Positions 16,889 to 22,500 of a stretch of 22,500 bases of DNA are shown here, in pieces (the first letter of the stretch is position 1; each line of letters starts with the position of its first letter). The DNA is from OLB16 sp964481775 (lineage in GTDB: Bacteria > Hinthialibacterota > Hinthialibacteria > OLB16), in contig CAYZUX010000079.1 in NCBI GenBank assembly GCA_964481775.1, forward strand, positions 1 through 22,500. The letters run 5' to 3'. The notes under the pieces are model-generated. The model searched no databases and was not told where the DNA came from. It worked only from the letters and a program-made list of their open reading frames with translations. Made by a program: the position numbers and the translations under genes.

Positions 16889-18205
16889 ATGTGGTACAAG
16901 CTTTATACAATCTTATTCCATTTGGGATTCCTGTCCGCTTTTCCCTGGCTGGCCTGGAATGCCTGGAGGACAGGAAAGTCACGTGAAGGTCTTGCCGATC
17001 GCTTTGGAAGATTGAGAAGGCCATGGCTCGAGAAAATATCTTCCTCTCATCCCATCTGGATCCATGCGGTATCGGTGGGAGAAGCCCAGATGCTCCCCCC
17101 CCTGTTGGAACGACTCAAGAAAAGATATCCCGCTGTCCCCGTGGTAGTCTCAACCAACACAGTGACTGGCCAGGAAGTGGCCAAGGCACAGCCGCTTGTT
17201 GATGGAGCCTTTTTTGTCCCTCTCGATTTCGGATGGGCAGTGCGAGCCATTCTGCAACGTCTTCAGCCACGCATCCTCATCATCCTCGAAACAGAGATCT
17301 GGCCGAATCTGATACGGGAACCAACCCTGCGGGACATTCCTGTTGTGTTTCTGAATGGAAGGATCAGCAATCATTCCTTTGGACGTTACCTCAGAATCAG
17401 GCCCCTTCTTAGGGAAGTTCTGAAACTGCCTTCCGCATTCGGAATGCGAAGTGACCTGGACGCTCAAAGAATCACGCAGATGGGAGCACCGGCCAGGAGG
17501 ATTCATGTTCTCGGCAATCTGAAGTTCGAGAGTGCCTATCAGCTGGTGGCTTCAGGGAATCCTCTCTCCCCTGATGATTTCAACCTTCATCCCGGAAACC
17601 GTCTGATCGTAGGGGGCAGCACCTTCCCTGGTGAAGAGGAGATGTTGATCCGGATCTACGATCGTCTCCACTCCAGATACCCGGAGACCCGGTTGTTACT
17701 GGCACCACGTCACCCCCGCAGGTTCGAGGAAGCGGCACAGGTGATTCTTGCAAGTGGACATTCACTCTGGAGGAGAAGCTCAAGGCTCCGGGAAGGAGGA
17801 GGTGACACCGAACCTCCAGTCCTTCTGCTGGATGTCATGGGAGAACTCAAGCATGTGTATGGTCTTGCAGACCTGGTCTTCATCGGCAAATCAATGGGAT
17901 TAACGCCGGCGGGAGCAGGGGGGCAGAACCCGCTTGAACCGGCCGCGTGGTCAAAACCGATCCTTTTCGGGCCTCGCATGGAAAACTTCGGAGAGGTTGC
18001 ACAAGACCTGTTGGCAACAGGCGGCGCTGTGGAAATCGAATCTGAGGAGGACATGGTTCGTGAAGCCAGCGAACTGCTGGAGGACCGGGAGGCTGCCATC
18101 CAGATGGGAAACGCTGCCTTCTCTCTGATTGAAAAATCTCTGGGTGCAGCCGATCGCTGCTGTGAGCTGATCGATGATATCCTTCTCCACTCTCCCGATG
18201 GATGA
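16889..18205 (+). CDS. waaA: 3-deoxy-D-manno-octulosonic acid (Kdo) transferase
   Basis: A 438-residue WaaA/KdtA, which transfers Kdo from CMP-Kdo to lipid A precursor on the inner face of the cytoplasmic membrane, a core step of lipopolysaccharide synthesis. A hydrophobic N-terminal anchor (FHLGFLSAFPWLAW) is followed by WIHAVSVGEAQ with the catalytic glutamate at 65, then ILETEIWPNLI (132-142), FLNGRIS, GNLKFE (209-214), LAPRHPRRFEE and the sugar-nucleotide region GGQNPLEPAAW. All are standard for the family, although GGQN stands where GGHN is usual. The ATG fits the normal N terminus. Its stop overlaps the following phosphopantetheinyl transferase gene. No lpxK or other lipid A gene is next to it. 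Confidence 0.95.
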   Translation: MWYKLYTILFHLGFLSAFPWLAWNAWRTGKSREGLADRFGRLRRPWLEKISSSHPIWIHAVSVGEAQMLPPLLERLKKRYPAVPVVVSTNTVTGQEVAKAQPLVDGAFFVPLDFGWAVRAILQRLQPRILIILETEIWPNLIREPTLRDIPVVFLNGRISNHSFGRYLRIRPLLREVLKLPSAFGMRSDLDAQRITQMGAPARRIHVLGNLKFESAYQLVASGNPLSPDDFNLHPGNRLIVGGSTFPGEEEMLIRIYDRLHSRYPETRLLLAPRHPRRFEEAAQVILASGHSLWRRSSRLREGGGDTEPPVLLLDVMGELKHVYGLADLVFIGKSMGLTPAGAGGQNPLEPAAWSKPILFGPRMENFGEVAQDLLATGGAVEIESEEDMVREASELLEDREAAIQMGNAAFSLIEKSLGAADRCCELIDDILLHSPDG

Positions 18206-18896
18206 AATCCATGTGTGGCTTGGCTGCACCCGGGATCTTTCGAACCGGATAGACTCATTCCGATCTGTTCTCACAGAGGGGGAAAACCAAAAAGCCAACA
18301 GATTCCGCTTCTTGAAGGACCGTGTCCTTTTTACCCTGGCAAGGGGTTCATTACGTTTAATCCTGGGAAGATTTCTCAACCAGCCACCTGCAGAAATCCG
18401 TCTTGAATACACACACCATGGGAAACCTCTGTTGGCGGATGACTGTAAGAAAATCCAATTCAATGTCAGTCATTCCGGAGAGTGTTTTCTTATTGCCATA
18501 TCTGGCCATCCTGTTGGGATCGATATCGAAATTCATCGTCCATTCCCGCATCTCAAGGAGATTGCCCGCCGGTTTTTCGCGCAACCGGAGTGGAGCCATC
18601 TGGAGACTCTTGAGGAGCAAGAACAGATAACCTGTTTCTTTCAGATCTGGACCCGTAAAGAGGCTTTTATCAAAGGAGTGGGGCAAGGTCTTTCTTTTCC
18701 ACTGGGTAGTTTCACGGTGCTGGATCCGAGCGGGAAAGTTGGATTTCTCAGGAGAGAGGATGGAACCTCGCAGCAGACGGAGAGTTGGTTCCTGCAAGAC
18801 CTTGAGGCGCCTGGCGGTTACTCAGCAGCGGTGGCAAGTCAGGAAGGACAATACCCGATGGTCTCTCATCCGGTGGAAGATCTGCTAACCGGCTGA
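18198..18896 (+). CDS. 4'-phosphopantetheinyl transferase, Sfp/Gsp type
   Basis: 232 residues. The enzyme moves phosphopantetheine from coenzyme A to a serine of acyl- or peptidyl-carrier proteins. Family motifs are FNVSHSGE (88-95), GIDIEI (107-112, with the Mg-binding Asp109 and Glu111) and WTRKEAFIKGVGQGL (151-165, with Glu155 and Lys159). The upstream part HGKPLL matches the substrate-binding stretch. Two starts are possible: ATG at 18174 or ATG at 18198; the second begins with the family-like DEIHVWLG and is preferred, giving an 8-base overlap with waaA. Because it is Sfp-like, it may serve secondary-metabolite synthases as well as, or instead of, fatty-acid ACP; no such synthase is in the window. 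Its 3' end overlaps the convergent methyltransferase gene by 31 bases. Confidence 0.9.
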   Translation: MDEIHVWLGCTRDLSNRIDSFRSVLTEGENQKANRFRFLKDRVLFTLARGSLRLILGRFLNQPPAEIRLEYTHHGKPLLADDCKKIQFNVSHSGECFLIAISGHPVGIDIEIHRPFPHLKEIARRFFAQPEWSHLETLEEQEQITCFFQIWTRKEAFIKGVGQGLSFPLGSFTVLDPSGKVGFLRREDGTSQQTESWFLQDLEAPGGYSAAVASQEGQYPMVSHPVEDLLTG

Positions 18897-20941
18897 TTCC
18901 CAGGGTTGGCAACCTTGGTCTCTTTCTCGAGAACCAGTTCAATGACATCACCATGGCCCAGGGCCTCAAACAGTTTCTCAAGGGGCCCGCCCATCAGATT
19001 CCGCCTCCAGGCCCGGAATGGAGTTTCATATTGGACACCCACACGAGTGCGCCAGTAGAGAGGTTGGAATCCCATCCGCTGCCCAAGCCGCATGAGGGAC
19101 TGTGGCGTGAAGAAATGGACATGCTCAGTCATGTAGTACCACTGCTTGCCCCCAAGCCAGGCAGTCAGAGTGCCACAACAGGGGGTCATCAGGAGCAATC
19201 TTCCACCCGGCTTAAGCCAGGTGTAAATGTGATGGAACACCTCAGCTGGACTGGATAAATGCTCAATCACATGGGTCATCGTACACAGATCGATACTGGA
19301 CTCCTCAATTTTGAGTTCGGTAGAAGGACCCGGGAAAAAGGGAATCCCGAGCGTTTCATAATAGGATTCAAAGCGGCTGGATACATCCTGTCCCATAACC
19401 TTCCAGCCACGGTTCCTTAAACCCAGCATGAATGCTCCATCGGCACAACCCAAATCGAGGGCCTGGCGTCCCCGCCCTCCTTCCCCCCACCAGACCGGGT
19501 CCATCCTCGCCAGCCAGTCCTGGAGCCGGTCATAGACCGGGTAGGTCGGAAGAGGAGTCATCCCATTTTGAAACAGACGGGTCACCAATTCGGTGAATTT
19601 GCTCCAGGACCTGTCAAAGTATCCATGATTATAAAGCAGGTTCAGCCCCTCGGCCGTAGGCATTGGATCGGAGAAGACATGCCCGCAATGGGTGCACCGG
19701 GAAAGACTCATGCCGCTGGCACGATTGATTAGAAACGGCTGCAGATAAGTGGAGTCACATGCGGGGCAACTGGAACAGGGATGACGGTGCCTGAGAACTG
19801 GACGATGCTCCCTCCTGCCTTGACGCATCCCCACAACACAGGTCACATCTTCCGTCCAGGGAGCCCCTTTCCACAGAGCCGCAGGCTTGAAATCCGGGAT
19901 ACCGGCTTGCGGGATCCCGTTGGGATAAGCAGATCCGGAAACTGACAGCCCTTCTGCATGAGGTGTTAATTCAAGAACCTCTTTCGAAACCCGGGTGAGG
20001 AAAGCCGCAATGGGATCCCGGGGGAATCGATGGCCCGCATTCGCGAAAACCTCACTTCCCCGGGATGTTTCTCCCGCGTAGATCTGACATGCACCCAGCT
20101 GGAGCCACCCACGCCAGTCCCCGGGATCAGATGCGGTGGCAAGTTTGTAGCTCTCAAGGGCTCCTGGAAGGTTGTCCTGGCAGAAGCGGGCATGTCCTTC
20201 GAGAATTGAATAAGCTGCCTCCTTCGGATGCCGGGCATGTCCTTCCGCCGCAATCGCAGCTGCGGCCTCATTCTCCGAAAGTGTGAGAGCAAGCCAGCAT
20301 AACCGGATGATATTCTCTTCGTTCCTGTCTCCCAGGTAACGAAGCCGGTCCCTAAGAATCACTTCCAGCCACACATCATTCCTGAGCTGATGCCTTCCCT
20401 GCCAGATGGCATTGGCTGCAGCTGACAAAAAAAAGCGCCGGGGGAATGAGAGCATCATGCGAAGGCAGCGGACCGTGTAGTGATCACGGAGCCCCATGTT
20501 TTTCAACCACACCAGAGCTCGCCGGGCTTTCCCTCGCCAAGACTCTGAGTGGTGATACATCGCTTCGAGCAGCAGCCCATAGGGTTCCATAAAAGCATCT
20601 CCCTGCATGAGTGGAATGAGAGAGAGGCTCCTTGCGCTGTTTCCACGTACTGCCTCGGACAAGAACAACAATCTGGGTGCCCAGTAGGAGGCTGGATCGA
20701 GGCTCAGACACTTTTCAAATGCGGGACAGGCAGATTCCAGATCACCCTGTGTGAGAAAGGCTCTCCCCAAACCAAGCCAGGCATCCGGGTTTTTGGGAAA
20801 AGACTCTGTCGCTCGTTGAAAATGGGGTATGGCTAGATCTATCTCTCGTTTTTTGAGCAGATCTTCCCCCTCCATGCGCCAATCCACCATGGAATTATTC
20901 CCATGACACGTGTTTCCATTTCGTGTGACTTTAATCGTCAT
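18866..20941 (-). CDS. TPR, zinc-ribbon and class I SAM methyltransferase fusion
   Basis: About 691 residues in three parts. The first 300 residues are helical repeats with TPR features (AIPHFQRATESFPKNPDAWLGLG, then ACPAFEKCLSLDP). Next comes a cysteine cluster, CSSCPACDS, with CTHCGHVFSDP some 30 residues later, matching the zinc-binding N-terminal segment often found in front of sugar C-methyltransferases. The final 230 residues are a class I methyltransferase: LDLGCADGAF for SAM, VIEHLSSPAEVFHHI and TEHVHFFTPQSL. It is likely cytoplasmic; the substrate is not known. TPR pieces suggest protein docking. The start is uncertain: a TTG at 20962 overlaps the lolD stop, while ATGs at 20941 and 20890 also fit. 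It is probably transcribed with lolD. Confidence 0.85.
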   Translation of the reverse strand: MTIKVTRNGNTCHGNNSMVDWRMEGEDLLKKREIDLAIPHFQRATESFPKNPDAWLGLGRAFLTQGDLESACPAFEKCLSLDPASYWAPRLLFLSEAVRGNSARSLSLIPLMQGDAFMEPYGLLLEAMYHHSESWRGKARRALVWLKNMGLRDHYTVRCLRMMLSFPRRFFLSAAANAIWQGRHQLRNDVWLEVILRDRLRYLGDRNEENIIRLCWLALTLSENEAAAAIAAEGHARHPKEAAYSILEGHARFCQDNLPGALESYKLATASDPGDWRGWLQLGACQIYAGETSRGSEVFANAGHRFPRDPIAAFLTRVSKEVLELTPHAEGLSVSGSAYPNGIPQAGIPDFKPAALWKGAPWTEDVTCVVGMRQGRREHRPVLRHRHPCSSCPACDSTYLQPFLINRASGMSLSRCTHCGHVFSDPMPTAEGLNLLYNHGYFDRSWSKFTELVTRLFQNGMTPLPTYPVYDRLQDWLARMDPVWWGEGGRGRQALDLGCADGAFMLGLRNRGWKVMGQDVSSRFESYYETLGIPFFPGPSTELKIEESSIDLCTMTHVIEHLSSPAEVFHHIYTWLKPGGRLLLMTPCCGTLTAWLGGKQWYYMTEHVHFFTPQSLMRLGQRMGFQPLYWRTRVGVQYETPFRAWRRNLMGGPLEKLFEALGHGDVIELVLEKETKVANPGNQPVSRSSTG

Positions 20942-20958
20942 TGGAGGGAAAAACTTTC

Positions 20959-21633
20959 TCAATCGCCGAGGGGGACCAGTTTCCCCTCACGCATGAGCAA
21001 TTTCCGGTTGGTCTGGTTGGCCAGGTCCAGATTGTGAGTCACCATGATGACTGTGAGTTGTTTCCGTTTTTGAAGATCGGTGACTGTATTGAACAGGCCA
21101 TCACCGGTGTGGGGATCGAGATTTCCGGTCGGCTCATCCATCAAGAGCAGCTCCGGTGAGGTGACCAATGCCCGGGCAAAGGCGACACGTTGCCGTTCAC
21201 CTCCTGAAAGCTGGGTGGGCAGATGGTGGAGACGTTCTCCCAAGCCCACTTCCACCAGACACCTTTCAGCTTCGGCACATGCTTGCGATGGGCTTGTGCC
21301 ACGTATTCTGAGTGGTATCGCGGCATTCTCCAGGGCGGTGAATTCCGGCAAGAGGTGATGGAACTGGAACACAAATCCGATCATCTGGTTACGCCTTAGC
21401 GCCATCTCCCTGTCACTTTCTGCCAGGATTGGTTGTCCACCAATCTCGATGGTTCCCCGGTCCGGCTGGTCAAGCCCCCCCAGAAGATGGAGCAAAGTAC
21501 TTTTGCCAGTTCCGGAGGCTCCCAGGATGGAAACAAACTCACCCTTTTCCACCACAAGGTCCACCCCGGTCAGAATATGGAGGCGTGAATCGCCTATCTG
21601 GTATGACTTCCAAAGATCAGTGACTGTCAGCAT
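20959..21633 (-). CDS. lolD: ABC transporter ATP-binding protein, LolD-like
   Basis: 224 residues. Walker A GASGTGKST (38-46), Q-loop Gln90, signature LSGGERQRVAFARAL (142-156), Walker B LLLMDEPTGNLD (162-173) and the switch His200 are all present. The pattern HLLGGLDQPDRG and FQFHHLLPEFTALENAAIPL is typical of LolD and the related MacB-type ATPases. LolCDE moves lipoproteins from the inner membrane to LolA. No LolC/E permease is adjacent, so the exact partner is unsure. The reading frame opens upstream, but ATG at 21633 starts the normal MLTVTDLWKSYQ. The gene is divergent from the GH4 gene and is followed within 20 bases by the TPR/methyltransferase gene. Confidence 0.88.
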   Translation of the reverse strand: MLTVTDLWKSYQIGDSRLHILTGVDLVVEKGEFVSILGASGTGKSTLLHLLGGLDQPDRGTIEIGGQPILAESDREMALRRNQMIGFVFQFHHLLPEFTALENAAIPLRIRGTSPSQACAEAERCLVEVGLGERLHHLPTQLSGGERQRVAFARALVTSPELLLMDEPTGNLDPHTGDGLFNTVTDLQKRKQLTVIMVTHNLDLANQTNRKLLMREGKLVPLGD

Positions 21634-21756
21634 GGAGGAACCATACCTGATCTGATGCGCAAGGCGAAGGCAGCAGAGTGGATTCACAACGGCAGAATCC
21701 CTACAATACTCAATCCTGAATGCTTTTACTGATTCGCCGGTCGTCCATGTGCCTAT

Positions 21757-21763
21757 AAGGAGG
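21757..21763 (+). promoter_or_regulatory. Ribosome binding site of the GH4 gene
   Basis: AAGGAGG, a perfect Shine-Dalgarno core, lies 11 bases before the ATG at 21775. It is the only full consensus site found directly before a confident gene here. Confidence 0.75.
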
Positions 21764-21774
21764 CTACAAAAACC

Positions 21775-22500
21775 ATGTCTATACGTGTTGCCATGATCGG
21801 AGCGGGAAGTCTTGGATTTACCCGCCGTCTTTCACAGGATCTTCTGACTGTTCCTGAATTCGCCGATATCACGCTTGCCTTAACAGACATTAGCAAGCCC
21901 AATCTTGAGAACGTCGCGCGGCTGGTCAAACGTGATATCCAAGCCAACCGTCTTCCCGCCAAAGTCGTTGTCAGCACCAACCGCAAGAAAGCACTCGAGG
22001 GAGCCGATTATGTTTTCAGCATGTGTCGTGTCGGGGGGCTGGAAGCCTTCCAGAGCGACATTGAGATCCCTCTCAAGTATGGAATCGACCAATGTGTGGG
22101 AGACACTCTCTGCGCTGGAGGCATTTTTTACGGCCAGCGTAACATCCCGGTCATCCTGGATTTCTGCAAAGATATCCGTGAGGTGGCCAGCGGGGATGTT
22201 CTCTTCATGAATTATGCCAATCCGATGGCGATGAACACCTGGGCCGCCCTGAAGTATGGTGGTGTCAACACAGTGGGGCTCTGTCATGGTGTTCATGGCG
22301 GCCACTGGCAGATCACGGAAGTTATCAGCCACCTGATCAACAGGGACAAAAAACCCGGCACCAAAGGGTTTGTTCCCGTCACCATGCCGGAGGTGGATGT
22401 CACTTGTGCAGGCATCAACCACCAGACCTGGTTTCTCCGGGTGCTCTACAAAGGAGAAGACTGGACAGGAAGGTTACTCGAAGGATTCGAGTCCCATCCA
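21775..22500 (+). CDS. NAD-dependent glycosidase family 4, alpha-galactosidase-like (3' end outside the window)
   Basis: The visible 242 residues match GH4 enzymes such as MelA. Rossmann NAD loop GAGSLGF (9-15), then GGIFYGQRNIPVILD, the substrate/metal region NYANPMAM (146-153), a GLCHG motif with the metal-binding Cys170, and GINHQTWF with His216, which aligns with the second metal ligand. GH4 works by an unusual NAD- and Mn-dependent oxidation-elimination in the cytoplasm, and the set seen here favours an alpha-galactosidase-type member over 6-phospho-glycosidases, though the specificity is not certain. The reading frame is open to the right edge. The upstream gap of 141 bases to lolD holds the RBS but no clear promoter. 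Confidence 0.9.
   Translation, partial: MSIRVAMIGAGSLGFTRRLSQDLLTVPEFADITLALTDISKPNLENVARLVKRDIQANRLPAKVVVSTNRKKALEGADYVFSMCRVGGLEAFQSDIEIPLKYGIDQCVGDTLCAGGIFYGQRNIPVILDFCKDIREVASGDVLFMNYANPMAMNTWAALKYGGVNTVGLCHGVHGGHWQITEVISHLINRDKKPGTKGFVPVTMPEVDVTCAGINHQTWFLRVLYKGEDWTGRLLEGFESHP

Noticed and set aside
21683..21707. TTCACA and TACAAT as a promoter for the GH4 gene
   Set aside because: The spacer is only 13 bases, too short for a sigma70 promoter.

Overview
The window looks like chromosomal DNA of a Gram-negative bacterium with roughly 50-55% G+C (estimated by eye). A waaA gene implies a Kdo-containing lipopolysaccharide, and lolD implies lipoprotein sorting to an outer membrane. A giant Ser/Thr kinase with WD40 and LRR modules, secreted GH2 and sialidase-like proteins, a GH4 glycosidase and a bacterial XPB helicase together suggest the PVC superphylum or nearby uncultured phyla (Lentisphaerota, Sumerlaeota or Hydrogenedentota type). 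The phylum itself cannot be fixed from this sequence. No rRNA, tRNA, CRISPR array, prophage or complete insertion sequence was seen.

Layout. From 1 to 4167 (+) lies the 3' part of a receptor-like kinase: kinase domain, one membrane helix, 14 WD40 repeats and 13 leucine-rich repeats. It enters from the left edge, and its glycine-rich loop is already visible in the first 75 bases. A ketopantoate-reductase family gene follows at 4281-5231 (+). The only gap above 300 bases (5232-5592) holds a MITE-like inverted-repeat element, a possible 30-codon ORF with a strong ribosome binding site, and a possible promoter. From 5593 to 8891 (+) come an XPB-type helicase and its translationally coupled partner; both carry the same kind of XPB N-terminal-like domain.

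On the minus strand, 14426 down to 8872 is a tight run: a very large secreted GH2-like protein, a GT4 glycosyltransferase and PrmC. Behind it, also on the minus strand, are a secreted protein of unknown function (14621-15547) with its own probable promoter and operator-like palindrome, and a secreted sialidase-like beta-propeller (15729-16781). The plus strand resumes with waaA and a 4'-phosphopantetheinyl transferase (16889-18896). On the minus strand again are lolD and a TPR/zinc-ribbon/methyltransferase fusion (21633-18866). A GH4 glycosidase starts at 21775 (+) and runs off the right edge.

Themes. The cell appears to handle complex glycans outside the cytoplasm (GH2-like, sialidase-like) and, through the NAD- and metal-dependent GH4 enzyme, inside it. 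It also maintains an LPS envelope. Genes are packed tightly, with ATGA-type stop/start overlaps and two convergent 3' overlaps of 20 and 31 bases. The strongest items for follow-up are the kinase architecture, the shared domain in the XPB pair, the GH2-like protein without the usual acid/base glutamate, and the TPR/zinc/methyltransferase fusion.
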